DNA of 64,000 bases from Streptomyces sp. A1277 (GTDB lineage: Bacteria; Actinomycetota; Actinomycetes; Streptomycetales; Streptomycetaceae), in assembly GCF_004795015.1 (NCBI RefSeq), contig NZ_SSBI01000008.1:62001-126000 (forward strand), read 5' to 3'. The notes under the pieces were generated by a model. That model was not told where the DNA came from and made no database searches. It saw nothing but the letters and a program-made list of their open reading frames with translations. Of the stretch, positions 1-9,800 are shown piece after piece; positions within the stretch are counted from its first letter, which is position 1, and each line of letters begins with the position of its first letter. The translations under genes and the position numbers were made by a program.

Positions 1-858
1 GCGCTCGCCGCCAAGGCCGAGCACCCGACGGCTGTTCCCATCGCCGGAGGCACCGATGTGATGGTCGAGATCAACTTCGACCACCGGCGGCCCGAGTACC
101 TCCTCGACCTGAACCGCATCGGTGACCTCACCGAGTGGGAGGTGGGCCAGGAGAGCGTCCGGCTCGGCGCCTCGGTCCCGTACAGCCGGATCATGGAGCA
201 CCTGCGCGCGGAGCTGCCCGGTCTCGCGCTCGCCTCGCACACCGTCGCCTCGCCGCAGATCCGCAACCGGGGCGGCATCGGCGGCAACCTGGGCACCGCG
301 TCCCCCGCCGGTGACGCCCACCCCGCCCTGCTCGCCGCCGGCGCCGAGGTGGAGGCCGAGTCCGTACGCGGCACCCGGCTCATCCCCATCGACGCCTTCT
401 ACACCGGCGTCAAGCGCAACGCACTCGAACCGGACGAGCTGATCCGGGCCGTGCACATCAAGAAGGCCGACGGGCCCCAGCAGTACTCCAAGGTCGGCAC
501 CCGCAACGCGATGGTCATCGCCGTCTGCGCCTTCGGCCTGGCCCTGCACCCCGAGACCCGCACGGTCCGCACCGGCATCGGATCGGCCGCCCCGACACCC
601 GTACGGGCGAAGGAGGCCGAGGAGTTCCTGAACGCCGCCCTGGAGGAGGGCGGGTTCTGGGACAGCCGCACCATCATCACGCCGTCCGTCGCCCAGCAGT
701 TCGCCACCCTCGCCGCCGGCGCCTGCAACCCGATCGACGACGTGCGCGGCACCGCGAGCTACCGCAGGCACGCGGTGGGGATCATGGCCCGCCGGACCCT
801 CGGCTGGGCCTGGGAGTCGTACCGCGGCAACGGCCGCAGCACCGAAGGAGCCGCCTGA
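1..858 (+). CDS. Xanthine dehydrogenase FAD-binding subunit (5' partial)
   Basis: The reading frame is open from the first base, so the true start lies upstream of the window. It carries the FAD-binding fold of the molybdenum hydroxylase medium subunit: the glycine-rich 'PIAGGTDVMVE' loop, then 'ASPQIRNRGGIGGNLGTASPAGDAHPALLAAGA', the signature of the FAD_binding_5 domain. A CO-dehydrogenase-flavoprotein C-terminal domain follows. The subunit passes electrons from the iron-sulfur centres to NAD+ or another acceptor during oxidation of hypoxanthine and xanthine to urate. It is followed after 2 nt by the 2Fe-2S subunit, with a GAAGGAG ribosome site inside its 3' end, so the three subunits are translated as one operon. 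Family assignment is secure. Purine as substrate is inferred from the permease and XdhC downstream. Confidence 0.93.
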   Translation, partial: ALAAKAEHPTAVPIAGGTDVMVEINFDHRRPEYLLDLNRIGDLTEWEVGQESVRLGASVPYSRIMEHLRAELPGLALASHTVASPQIRNRGGIGGNLGTASPAGDAHPALLAAGAEVEAESVRGTRLIPIDAFYTGVKRNALEPDELIRAVHIKKADGPQQYSKVGTRNAMVIAVCAFGLALHPETRTVRTGIGSAAPTPVRAKEAEEFLNAALEEGGFWDSRTIITPSVAQQFATLAAGACNPIDDVRGTASYRRHAVGIMARRTLGWAWESYRGNGRSTEGAA

Positions 859-860
859 TC

Positions 861-1454
861 ATGCGCGTCAATTTCACGGTCAACGGCCGCCGCCACGAGG
901 CCGACGACGTCTGGGAGGGCGAGTCCCTCCTCTACGTCCTGCGCGAGCGCATGGGGCTGCCCGGCTCCAAGAACGCCTGCGAGCAGGGCGAGTGCGGCTC
1001 CTGCACGGTCCGCCTCGACGGCGTGCCCGTCTGCTCCTGCCTGGTGGCCGCCGGCCAGGTCGAGGGACGCGACGTCGTCACCGTCGAAGGGCTCGCCGAC
1101 TTCGCCGCCCACCGCGCCGACGCCCACCCCGGCACCGGCTGCGCCTCCGGCGCCTGCGGCACCGCGCTCGACAAGGCCCGGCGCTGGAAGGCCGAGCCGG
1201 CCGGCGAGGAGACCCGCGACACCGGGGAGCTCTCCCCGATCCAGCAGGCGTTCATCGACGCCGGAGCCGTCCAGTGCGGCTTCTGCACCCCCGGCCTGCT
1301 GGTCGCGGCCGACGAGCTCCTGGAGCGCACCCCGCAGCCGTCCGACGCGGACATCCGCGAGGCGCTCTCCGGCAACCTCTGCCGCTGCACCGGCTACGAG
1401 AAGATCCTCGACGCGGTCCGCCTCGCGGCCGCCCGCGCGGAAGAAACGGTCTAG
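861..1454 (+). CDS. Xanthine dehydrogenase iron-sulfur (2Fe-2S) subunit
   Basis: This 197-residue protein carries both [2Fe-2S] clusters of a molybdenum hydroxylase small subunit. The plant-ferredoxin-type cluster is at 'NACEQGECGSCTVRLDGVPVCSC' (about residues 37-59). The alpha-helical cluster is at 'QCGFCTPGLL' and 'GNLCRCTGY' near the C-terminus. Between the domains is an unusual insert of about 40 residues containing the extra cysteines 'GCASGACG'; ordinary small subunits run about 160 residues. The ATG at 861 follows GAAGGAG at a good distance and lies 2 nt after the FAD subunit stop. It relays electrons from the molybdopterin subunit encoded next to the FAD subunit. Confidence 0.94.
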   Translation: MRVNFTVNGRRHEADDVWEGESLLYVLRERMGLPGSKNACEQGECGSCTVRLDGVPVCSCLVAAGQVEGRDVVTVEGLADFAAHRADAHPGTGCASGACGTALDKARRWKAEPAGEETRDTGELSPIQQAFIDAGAVQCGFCTPGLLVAADELLERTPQPSDADIREALSGNLCRCTGYEKILDAVRLAAARAEETV

Positions 1455-1457
1455 ACG

Positions 1458-3842
1458 ATGGGCGTTACCGGTTCCCCCACCAACATCAACCAGGGCACCC
1501 GAACCAAGGGCGGCATCGGCGAGTCCACGCTGCGCCCCGACGGAATCCTGAAGGTCACCGGCGAGTTCGCGTACTCCTCGGACATGTGGCACGAGGACAT
1601 GCTCTGGGGTCACACCCTGCGCTCCACCGTCGCGCACGCGGAGATCGTCTCGATCGACGTCTCCGAGGCGCTGGCCACCTCCGGCGTCTACGCGGTGCTC
1701 ACCTACGACGACCTGCCGGCCGCGATGAAGAACTACGGCCTGGAGATCCAGGACACCCCCGTCCTCGCCCACGGCCGGGTCCGCCACCACGGCGAGCCCG
1801 TCGCGCTCGTCGCCGCCGACCACCCGGAGACGGCCCGCCGCGCCGCCGCCAAGATCAGGATCGACTACCGCGAACTGCCCGTCGTCACCGACGAAGCCTC
1901 CGCGACCGCGCCCGGCGCCCCCCTCATCCACGAGGGCCGCGACGACCACCACATCGGTCACGTGCCGCACCCCAACATCGTCCACCGCCAGCCGATCGTC
2001 CGCGGCGACGCGGAGGCGGCGAAGGCCCGTGCCGACGTGGTCGTCACCGGCGACTACTACTTCGGGATGCAGGACCAGGCATTCCTCGGCCCCGAGTCCG
2101 GCATGGCCGTACCCGCCGAGGACGGCGGGGTCGACCTGTACGTGGCGACCCAGTGGCTGCACTCCGACCTCCGCCAGATCGCCCCCGTGCTCGGCCTGCC
2201 CGAGGACAAGGTCCGCATGACGCTCTCCGGCGTCGGCGGCGCCTTCGGCGGCCGCGAGGACCTGTCGATGCAGATCCACGCCTGCCTGCTGGCCCTGCGC
2301 ACCGGCAAGCCCGTGAAGATCGTCTACAACCGCTTCGAGTCCTTCTTCGGGCACGTCCACCGCCACCCCGCAAGGCTCCACTACGAGCACGGCGCCACCC
2401 GCGACGGCAAGCTCACGCACATGAAGTGCCGCATCGTGCTCGACGGCGGCGCCTACGCCTCCGCGTCGCCGGCCGTCGTCGGCAACGCCTCCTCGCTGGC
2501 CGTCGGCCCGTACGTCATCGAGGACGTCGACATCGAGGCGCTCGCCCTCTACACCAACAACCCCCCGTGCGGCGCGATGCGCGGCTTCGGCGCGGTCCAG
2601 GCATGCTTCGCCTACGAGGCGCAGATGGACAAGCTCGCCGCCGAACTGGGCATGGACCCCGTCGAGTTCCGGCAGCTCAACGCCATGGAGCAGGGCACCC
2701 TACTGCCCACCGGACAGCAGGTCGACTCGCCCGCCCCGGTCGCCGAACTGCTGCGCCGGGTCAAGGCCATGCCGATGCCGCCCGAGCGCCAGTGGGAGAC
2801 CGCAGGCGAGCACCCGGACGTACGGGCGCTGCCCGGCGGCCTGTCCAACACCACCCACGGCGAGGGCGTCGTGCGCGGCGTCGGCTACGCGGTCGGCCTG
2901 AAGAACGTCGGCTTCTCCGAGGGCTTCGACGACTACTCCACCGCCCGGGTGCGCATGGAGGTCATCGGCGGCGAACCCGTCGCGACCGTGCACACCGCCA
3001 TGGCGGAGGTCGGGCAGGGCGGCGTCACCGTGCACGCCCAGATCGCCCGTACCGAACTCGGCGTCGCCCAGGTCACCATCCACCCCGCCGACACCAAGGT
3101 CGGCTCCGCCGGATCGACCTCCGCCTCCCGCCAGACGTACGTCACCGGCGGCGCGGTCAAGAACTCCTGCGAGGCCGTGCGCGAACAGGTCCTGGAGATG
3201 GGCCGCCGCAAGTTCGGCACGTACCACCCCGCCTGGGCCACCGCCGAACTCCTCCTGGAGGACGGCAAGGTCGTCACCGACGGCGGCGAAGTGCTGGCCG
3301 GCCTGGCCGACGTGCTGGAGGACGAGGCGGTCGACATCGAGCTGGAGTGGCGCCACCGCCCCACCGAAGCCTTCGACCTGCGCACCGGACAGGGCAACGG
3401 CCACGTCCAGTACTCCTTCGCCGCGCACCGTGCGGTGGTCGAGGTCGACACCGAACTCGGCCTGGTCAAGGTCATCGAACTGGCCTGCGCCCAGGACGTC
3501 GGCAAGGCGCTCAACCCGCTGTCGGTCGTCGGCCAGATCCAGGGCGGCACCATCCAGGGTATGGGCATCGCCGTCATGGAGGAGATCATCGTCGACCCGG
3601 TGACCGCGAAGGTGCGCAACCCCTCCTTCACGGACTACCTGCTCCCCACCATCCTCGACACGCCGACCATCCCGGTCGACGTGCTCGAACTCGCCGACGA
3701 CCACGCCCCGTACGGGCTGCGCGGCATCGGCGAGGCCCCCACCCTGTCGTCCACCCCGGCCGTCCTCGCGGCGATCCGGAACGCGACGGGCCTGGAGCTC
3801 AACCGCACGCCGGTGCGGCCCGAACACCTCACCGGCGTCTGA
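1458..3842 (+). CDS. Xanthine dehydrogenase molybdopterin-binding subunit
   Basis: At 794 residues this is the catalytic large subunit that binds the molybdenum cofactor and hydroxylates the purine ring. It opens with the aldehyde oxidase/xanthine dehydrogenase a/b hammerhead domain ('ILKVTGEFAYSSDM'). Molybdopterin-contact motifs follow: 'GVGGAFGGRED', 'GAMRGFGAVQ', 'TAMAEVGQGG' and 'GSAGSTSASRQ'. Near the end is 'GLRGIGEAPT', whose glutamate is the expected catalytic base. It starts 3 nt after the 2Fe-2S subunit stop, completing a medium-small-large operon. Cofactor insertion probably depends on the XdhC-family protein encoded two genes downstream. Other hydroxylases of the family (CO dehydrogenase, nicotinate or aldehyde oxidase) share this architecture, so xanthine as substrate rests on context. 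Confidence 0.92.
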   Translation: MGVTGSPTNINQGTRTKGGIGESTLRPDGILKVTGEFAYSSDMWHEDMLWGHTLRSTVAHAEIVSIDVSEALATSGVYAVLTYDDLPAAMKNYGLEIQDTPVLAHGRVRHHGEPVALVAADHPETARRAAAKIRIDYRELPVVTDEASATAPGAPLIHEGRDDHHIGHVPHPNIVHRQPIVRGDAEAAKARADVVVTGDYYFGMQDQAFLGPESGMAVPAEDGGVDLYVATQWLHSDLRQIAPVLGLPEDKVRMTLSGVGGAFGGREDLSMQIHACLLALRTGKPVKIVYNRFESFFGHVHRHPARLHYEHGATRDGKLTHMKCRIVLDGGAYASASPAVVGNASSLAVGPYVIEDVDIEALALYTNNPPCGAMRGFGAVQACFAYEAQMDKLAAELGMDPVEFRQLNAMEQGTLLPTGQQVDSPAPVAELLRRVKAMPMPPERQWETAGEHPDVRALPGGLSNTTHGEGVVRGVGYAVGLKNVGFSEGFDDYSTARVRMEVIGGEPVATVHTAMAEVGQGGVTVHAQIARTELGVAQVTIHPADTKVGSAGSTSASRQTYVTGGAVKNSCEAVREQVLEMGRRKFGTYHPAWATAELLLEDGKVVTDGGEVLAGLADVLEDEAVDIELEWRHRPTEAFDLRTGQGNGHVQYSFAAHRAVVEVDTELGLVKVIELACAQDVGKALNPLSVVGQIQGGTIQGMGIAVMEEIIVDPVTAKVRNPSFTDYLLPTILDTPTIPVDVLELADDHAPYGLRGIGEAPTLSSTPAVLAAIRNATGLELNRTPVRPEHLTGV

Positions 3843-4112
3843 CGGCTGCTCCGCCACAGCTCTCCGGGCGGTGCACGCCTCCGGTGAACGTCACACTTCC
3901 CGGCCCGCACCGCCCGGAGCCCGGGGTCCCGCACCGCTCGCGGCCCCCGCCGGCCCCCCGCACCGGAACAGCGGTAGCCGTTCCGTTCCCTTCCTGCATG
4001 AACAGTTCGTCTCGGGCCGTCCCCCGGGTCGTGCCGCCAGCGCAGTCATCCCAAATCCCGCATATCGATTCTTCATCGCGGGTGCCCCTGTGAACCTTGG
4101 GAGTCAGGCATC

Positions 4113-5570
4113 ATGACCCAGCAGTCAGTGCAGCCGAAGACCGGTGCGGAGGACGCGGGCCCCGGCTCGCGCGTCCCCGCCGGCAGATCATGGCTCGACC
4201 GGTACTTCCACATATCCGAGCGCGGCTCGACCGTGGCGCGCGAAGTGCGCGGCGGCGTCACGACCTTCATGGCCATGGCGTACATCCTGCTGCTCAACCC
4301 GCTGATCCTCGGCGGCAAGGACGTCGACGACAACCTGCTCAGCCAGCCTGGCCTGATCACCGCCACCGCGCTCGCGGCGGCGGCGACCACCCTGCTCATG
4401 GGGTTCGTCGGCAAGGTCCCGCTCGCGCTCGCCGCGGGCCTCAGCGTCTCGGGCGTCCTGTCCTCGCAGGTCGCCCCCGAAATGACCTGGCCGCAGGCCA
4501 TGGGCATGTGCGTGATGTACGGGCTGGTGATCTGCCTGCTGGTGGTCACCGGTCTGCGTGAGCTGATCATGAACGCGATCCCGCTCCCGCTGAAGCACGG
4601 CATCACGATGGGCATCGGCCTGTTCATCGCCCTGATCGGGCTCTACAAGGCCGGCTTCGTCGGCAAGGGCGCCGCCACCCCGGTGACCCTCGGCCCGGCC
4701 GGTGAACTCGCCGGCTGGCCCGTCCTCGTCTTCGCGGTGACCCTGCTGCTGATCTTCATGCTCCAGGCCCGCAACATCCCCGGCGCGATCCTGATCGGCA
4801 TCGCCGTCGGCACCGTCGTCGCCGTCGTGATCAACAAGGTCGCCGACGTCGATCCGAAGATCTGGAGCAGCGGCCCGCCCGAGCTCAAGGGCTCCGCGGT
4901 CTCCTCGCCGGACTTCTCGCTGTTCGGGGACATCGAGTTCGGCGGCTGGGGCGACGTCGGCGCGATGACCGTCGGCTTCATCGTCTTCACCCTGGTGCTC
5001 GCCGGCTTCTTCGACGCGATGGCCACCATCATCGGTGTCGGTACGGAGGCCGGGCTCGCCGACGACAAGGGCCGGATGCCGGGCCTGTCCAAGGCGCTGT
5101 TCATCGACGGCGCGGGCGGGGCGATCGGCGGCGTCGCCGGCGGCTCCGGGCAGACCGTATTCGTGGAGTCGGCGACCGGCGTCGGCGAGGGGGCCAGGAC
5201 CGGCCTCGCCTCCGTCGTCACCGGCCTCTTCTTCGCCGCCTGCCTCTTCTTCACCCCGCTCACCGCGATCGTGCCCGCCGAGGTGGCGTCCGCCGCCCTC
5301 GTGGTCATCGGCGCCATGATGATGCAGAACGCCCGGCACGTGGACTGGAGCGACCGGGCCGTGGCCATCCCGGTTTTCCTGACGGTGGTCCTGATGCCGT
5401 TCACGTACACCATCACCACCGGTGTCGCGGCGGGCGTCATCTCGTACGCCGCCATCAAGGCCGCCCAGGGCCGTGCCCGCGAGGTCGGCGCCTTCATGTG
5501 GGGCCTGACGGTGATCTTCCTCGTCTACTTCGCCCTGCACCCGATCGAGAGCTGGCTCGGCGTCAGCTGA
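4113..5570 (+). CDS. NCS2-family purine (guanine/hypoxanthine-type) permease
   Basis: This 485-residue membrane protein has 12-14 hydrophobic segments. Its family marks are 'VRGGVTTFMAMAYILLLNPLIL' near the N-terminus, 'GHxFFDAMATIIGVGTEAG'-like sequence around residue 300 and 'GGSGQTVFVESATGVGEGARTGLAS'. These belong to the AzgA/PbuG branch of the xanthine/uracil permease superfamily, which imports hypoxanthine, guanine or adenine with protons. The ATG follows GGGAG at 4100-4104. A 270-nt gap separates it from xdh. That gap holds an imperfect hairpin (GGAACAGC at 3965-3972 with GCCGTTCC at 3977-3984), so it may have its own promoter. It most likely supplies substrate to the xanthine dehydrogenase encoded upstream. 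Confidence 0.9.
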   Translation: MTQQSVQPKTGAEDAGPGSRVPAGRSWLDRYFHISERGSTVAREVRGGVTTFMAMAYILLLNPLILGGKDVDDNLLSQPGLITATALAAAATTLLMGFVGKVPLALAAGLSVSGVLSSQVAPEMTWPQAMGMCVMYGLVICLLVVTGLRELIMNAIPLPLKHGITMGIGLFIALIGLYKAGFVGKGAATPVTLGPAGELAGWPVLVFAVTLLLIFMLQARNIPGAILIGIAVGTVVAVVINKVADVDPKIWSSGPPELKGSAVSSPDFSLFGDIEFGGWGDVGAMTVGFIVFTLVLAGFFDAMATIIGVGTEAGLADDKGRMPGLSKALFIDGAGGAIGGVAGGSGQTVFVESATGVGEGARTGLASVVTGLFFAACLFFTPLTAIVPAEVASAALVVIGAMMMQNARHVDWSDRAVAIPVFLTVVLMPFTYTITTGVAAGVISYAAIKAAQGRAREVGAFMWGLTVIFLVYFALHPIESWLGVS

Positions 5571-5601
5571 TCCGCCGCCCACACCCGCCAAGGAGACCGA
5601 G

Positions 5602-6753
5602 ATGCTGGACATCGCCGAAGAGCTCGACCGCTGGGCCGGGCAGGGACGCGATTTCGCCGTGGCCACCGTCGTCGCCGTCGGCGGCAGCGCGCCCCGGCAG
5701 CCGGGGGCCGCGCTGGCCGTCGACCGCGACGGCACGGTGATCGGCTCGGTCTCCGGCGGGTGTGTGGAGGGCGCGGTGTACGAACTGTGCCGACAGGCGC
5801 TCGACGACGGCACCACGGTCCTCGAACGCTTCGGCTACAGCGACGAGGACGCCTTCGCGGTCGGCCTGACCTGCGGCGGCGTCATCGACATCCTGGTGAC
5901 CCCGGTCCGGGCGGACGACCCCGTCCGGCCGGTGTTCGCCGCCGCGCTCGCGGCCGCCTCACGGGGGGAGGCGGCCGCGGTCGCCCGGATCACCGAAGGG
6001 CCCGCCGGACTGCTGGGCCGGCCCCTGCTCGTCCACCCCGACGGCCGCAGCGAGGGCGGGCTCGGCGGCCACCCCGAGCTGGACCGCACCGCCGTGGCCG
6101 AAACCAGGGCCATGCTCGACGCGGGCCGCACCGGCACCCTCACCATCGGGGCGGACGGCTCGCGGTGCGGGCAGCCGCTCACCCTGCTCGTGGAATCCAG
6201 CGTCCCGCCGCCCCGGATGATCGTGTTCGGGGCCATCGACTTCGCCTCGGCCCTGGTGCGGGCCGGGAAGTTCCTCGGGTACCACGTCACATTGTGCGAC
6301 GCCCGCCCCGTCTTCGCCACGAAGGCCCGCTTCCCGGAGGCCGACGAGCTGGTGGTCGACTGGCCGCACCGCTACCTGGCCGCGACCACCGTCGACGCCC
6401 GCACCGTCCTGTGCGTCCTCACCCACGACGCCAAGTTCGACGTGCCGCTCCTGGAGGCGGCGCTGAAGCTGCCCGTCGCCTACGTCGGTGCGATGGGCTC
6501 GCGCCGCACCCACCTCCAGCGCAACGAGCGGCTGCGCGAGGCCGGCGTCACCGAACTGGAGCTGGCCCGCCTGCACTCGCCGATCGGCCTCGACCTCGGA
6601 GCCCGTACGCCCGAGGAGACCGCCCTGTCGATCGCCGCCGAGATCGTCGCCGTCCGGCGCGGCGGCAGCGGTGCACCCCTGACCGGCGCCCACACCCCGA
6701 TCCACCACCCCGGAGGGCTGCCGCCGGCCGGGCGGATCGGCTCCGTGGCCTGA
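5602..6753 (+). CDS. xdhC: XdhC/CoxI family molybdenum-enzyme maturation protein
   Basis: The 383-residue protein has the two domains of the XdhC/CoxI family. The N-terminal domain shows 'VGGSAPRQPGAALAVDRDG' followed by 'SVSGGCVEGAVY', with the conserved cysteine. The C-terminal Rossmann-like domain ends with 'YVGAMGSRRTHLQRNERLREAG' and 'HSPIGLDLGARTPEETALSIAAEIVA'. XdhC binds molybdenum cofactor and delivers its sulfurated form to xanthine dehydrogenase. An AAGGAGA ribosome site lies 5-6 nt before the ATG. Its place 31 nt after the permease and in the same direction as xdh supports a single purine-oxidation transcription unit. Confidence 0.92.
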   Translation: MLDIAEELDRWAGQGRDFAVATVVAVGGSAPRQPGAALAVDRDGTVIGSVSGGCVEGAVYELCRQALDDGTTVLERFGYSDEDAFAVGLTCGGVIDILVTPVRADDPVRPVFAAALAAASRGEAAAVARITEGPAGLLGRPLLVHPDGRSEGGLGGHPELDRTAVAETRAMLDAGRTGTLTIGADGSRCGQPLTLLVESSVPPPRMIVFGAIDFASALVRAGKFLGYHVTLCDARPVFATKARFPEADELVVDWPHRYLAATTVDARTVLCVLTHDAKFDVPLLEAALKLPVAYVGAMGSRRTHLQRNERLREAGVTELELARLHSPIGLDLGARTPEETALSIAAEIVAVRRGGSGAPLTGAHTPIHHPGGLPPAGRIGSVA

Positions 6754-6860
6754 ACTCGCCCTCGGTGGGGCTCGGTCAGGACCGGCGGGTTGCCGCCACG
6801 GCATATTCACGCCAAGCGTGGACGGGACCGCGGCAGCCGGTTTACCGGTAGATCAGCTGC

Positions 6861-9800
6861 ATGACATTCACCCCCTCCACCGCCTCCGGCCGGGTGAGAT
6901 CCGCCCGCCCCGGACGCAGAACCCTCCTCATAGCCACCTCGGCCGCCCTGGTGAGCGGCGCCCTGCTCCCCGTCACGGGCACCGCCTCCGCGGCCACCGC
7001 CACCGCCGCGACCACCCCCTCCGCGACGCCCGTCCACCGCTACGACATCACCCTCGTCACCGGTGACGTCGTCCACTTCGCCGATGGCGCGGGCAACCAG
7101 GACACGGTCACCGTGGACCGCCCCGAGGGCGCTACCGGCGGCGTCCACGTCCAGCAGGCCGGGGACGACGTCTACGTGCTGCCCGACGAGGCCCGGAGCC
7201 TGCTCGCGGCCGGCAGGCTCGACCGCCGCCTCTTCAACGTCTCGGCGCTCGCGAAGATGGGCTACGACGACGAGAGGACCGGTGGCATCCCGCTGATCGC
7301 CACCTACCCGGCGGGCAAGGCCCGTTCGCTGCCCGCCGCCCCGCGCGGCAGCAAGGCCGTCCGGAAGCTGGAGTCCATCCACGGCGCCGCCCTCAAGGCG
7401 GGCAAGGACACCGCGCGCGCCTTCTGGGACGACATCGCGCGCACCTCCACGGCCCGCTCGCTGGACAACGGCATCGGCAAGCTGTGGCTCGACGGCCGCG
7501 CCGAGGCCGCGCTCAAGGACTCCGTGCCGCAGATCAACGCCCCGCAGGCATGGGCCGAGGGCTACGACGGCAAGGGCATCAAGGTCGCCGTCCTGGACAC
7601 CGGCATCGACGCCGGCCACCCGGACGTCAAGGACCGCATCCTGGAGACCAGGAGCTTCGTGCCGGGCGAGGAGGTCGACGACAAGAACGGCCACGGCACG
7701 CACGTCGCCTCCACCATCGCCGGTTCGGGCGCCGCGTCCGACGGCCTCAACAGGGGCGTCGCCCCGGCCGCCGGCCTGCTCGTCGGCAAGGTGCTGAGCG
7801 ACGAGGGCTCGGGCGCCGACTCCGGCATCATCGAGGCGATGGAGTGGGCGAAGGCCGAGGGCGCCGACGTTGTCTCCATGAGCCTCGGCTCCAGCATCCC
7901 CGACGACGGCACCGACCCGATGTCCCAGGCCGTCAACTCCCTTTCGGCGGACGGCGGCCCGCTCTTCGTGATCGCCGCGGGCAACGCGTACGGCGCCGGC
8001 ACCGTCGGCTCGCCCGGCTCGGCGGACAAGGCGCTCACCATCGCCGCCGTCGACAAGCAGGACGGCCGCGCGGACTTCTCCTCCATGGGCCCGCTGGTGC
8101 GCTCCTACGGCCTGAAGCCGGACCTCTCCGCACCGGGCGTGGACATCAACGCCGCCGCCTCGCAGTCGGTCCCCGGTATCGAGGGCATGTACCAGTCGAT
8201 GTCCGGCACGTCGATGGCGACCCCGCACGTCGCGGGCGCCGCCGCCATCCTCAAGCAGCGCCACCCCGACTGGACCGGCCAGCGCATCAAGGACGCGCTG
8301 ATGACCTCCTCCAAGGTGTTGCCCGACTACACCCCGTACGAGCAGGGCACCGGCCGGCTCGACGTGAAGGCCGCCGTCGATATGACGATCGAGGCCACGG
8401 GCTCGGTCGCGGTCGCCGCGTACGACTGGCCGCACAGCGCATCGGACCCGCTCACCGAGCGGACCATCACCTACCGCAACACCGGGGCCGAGGACGTCAC
8501 CCTCGGCCTGACGACGGACGGCGCGCCGGACGCGTACACGCTGTCGGTGGAGCGGCTGACCGTCCCGGCCGGTACGACCGCCGAGGCCGTCCTCACGCTC
8601 GACCCGTCGAAGACGGAGCCGGGCACCACGTTCTCGGGGCAGGTCCTGGCGAAGGACGCCTCCGGGGCCGTCGTCGCGCACACCGGCTTCGCCCTGAACA
8701 AGGAGCAGGAGCTGTACGACCTCACGCTCCGGCTGCGTGACCGCGCAGGCAAGCCCATGGACGGCGTCGTCGTCCTCGGCGCCCTCGGCGACCCGAACCT
8801 GTCGCCGGTGCAGGTGGCGGGTGACACCACACTGCGGCTGCCCCCGGGCGACTACACCGCCTGGACCGCCGCCGACGTCAAGGGCGACACCGCCGACTCG
8901 CAGGCCCTCGCCTTCCTGGCGGCCCCCGAGATCATGCTCGACAAACCCGTCACGGTCACCCTCGACGCGTCGAAGGCCCACAAGGTCGGCGTGCGCACGC
9001 CGAAGGAGACCGAGACCCGCCAGCTGCGCTACGACATGGCACGCACCGCACCGGACGGCACCGTCCAGCGCGACGCCTACCAGATCCCGCTGACGTACGA
9101 CCAGCTGTGGGCGAGCCCGACCAAGAAGGTCACCCAGGGCAGCTTCTCGTTCCTGACCCGCTGGCGCCAGGGCGAGAAGCTGATCGACCTGACGGCCGAC
9201 GGCCGGGACGTCCCGGTAGCTGTGCAGAACGGTTCGCCGGTCGCCGAGGACAGCAGGCTCAAGCTCCGCAGCGTCTTCGCGGGCAACGGCTCCGCCGCCG
9301 ACTACAAGCGCGTGGACGCCAGGGGCAAGGCCGTCGTCATCCGCGGCAGTGACGCGGTGGCCCCGGCCGACCGGGCCGCCGCGGGCGCGAAGGCGCTGTT
9401 CGTCGTCAACCCGGGCGACGGCCGGCTGATGGAGTCCTACGGCGACTACGGCACCACGCTCGCCATACCGGTCGCCACCGTCCAGCGGATCGCCGGCGAG
9501 AGCCTGATCAAGGCGGCCCAGCGCGGCAAGAAGGTGACCGTCGAGCAGCACAAGTACGCGAGCTACGTCTACGACCTGGTCGACCGCCACGACGGCACGG
9601 TCCCCGACCGCTCACTCGCCTTCGCCCCGGCCACCCGTCAGCTGGCGAAGGTGGAGAACACCTTCTACGGCCACCGGGACGCCGTGGGCGGCGGCTACCG
9701 CTACGACATCCCCGACTACGGCTTCGGCATCGGCTTCGCGGAGTACGAGAAGTACCCCGCGACCCGCACCGAGTGGGTCACCCCGCTGCCGGGCGCCTCG

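Noticed and set aside
759..2420. Long open frame on the minus strand (553 codons) opposite the xdh genes
   Set aside because: Its translation is Gly/Val/Ala/Asp-rich low complexity with no motif. It is the antisense shadow of codons in the clearly conserved XDH subunits.
992..4093. A 1033-codon plus-strand frame overlapping both XDH subunits
   Set aside because: It is Arg/Pro/His-rich, typical of an out-of-frame reading of GC-rich genes, and conflicts with three conserved genes.
4188..5816. A 542-codon minus-strand frame opposite the purine permease
   Set aside because: Low-complexity Gly/Asp/His/Gln sequence with no domain; a shadow of the permease.
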